The notes under the pieces: model-generated
Databases searched by the model: none
What the model was told of the DNA's origin: nothing
Seen by the model: the letters and a program-made list of their open reading frames with translations, nothing else
Made by a program: the position numbers and the translations under genes
NCBI GenBank assembly: GCA_947573015.1
Contig: CANPDS010000166.1
Location: 1 to 6,066, forward strand
DNA: 6,066 bases
Direction of reading: 5' to 3'
From: an uncultured Muribaculum sp.
GTDB lineage: Bacteria > Bacteroidota > Bacteroidia > Bacteroidales > Muribaculaceae
Shown: one piece after another, positions 6,066-6,066 of the stretch
Layout of the letters: the number at the start of each line of letters is the position of its first letter
How positions within the stretch are numbered: position 1 is the first letter of the stretch

Positions 6066-6066
6066 A

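Overview
The window looks like chromosomal DNA of a gut-type member of the order Bacteroidales. The signs are a SusC/RagA-type outer-membrane protein, BACON-domain lipoproteins, promoter boxes of the Bacteroidetes type (TTTG, then TAnnTTTG), a short SerA of the Bacteroides kind, and no consistent Shine-Dalgarno sites. The family Muribaculaceae is a guess from general look, not a demonstration. Every gene I can support reads on the minus strand, so the order of transcription is from high to low coordinates.

From right to left: (1) 5835-6065 is the C-terminal end of a DUF1846 (UPF0371) protein, followed by a hairpin terminator at 5758-5802. (2) 4603-5635 is serC and 3659-4579 is serA, 23 nt apart, a two-gene serine biosynthesis operon closed by a very strong 22-bp hairpin terminator at 3595-3643. 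SerA and SerC catalyse successive steps from 3-phosphoglycerate to phosphoserine. The serC reading frame is broken: about 35 nt (12 codons) that other SerC proteins have is missing near 4870, so the two halves lie in different frames. (3) 3079-3594 is an AT-rich non-coding region with a well-formed Bacteroidetes promoter (3301-3332), a run of nine G on the transcribed strand just upstream, several dyads and a leader of about 215 nt. (4) 2098-3078 and 492-2084 are two related surface lipoproteins with one and three BACON domains. Both end in the same kind of C-terminal module, marked by FDWC at its start and RW(M/L)xEx(T/S)IK at its end. (5) 2-469 is the N-terminal part of a SusC-like TonB-dependent transporter that runs off the left edge.

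Group 4-5 looks like the first three genes of a polysaccharide or glycoprotein utilisation locus (gaps 13 and 22 nt). The lipoproteins would bind a ligand at the cell surface and SusC would import it; a SusD gene is expected beyond the left edge but is not seen. The least ordinary points are the broken serC, the paired FDWC-module lipoproteins encoded ahead of susC, and the G9 tract with dyads at the locus promoter. I found no CRISPR array, insertion sequence, tRNA or rRNA.
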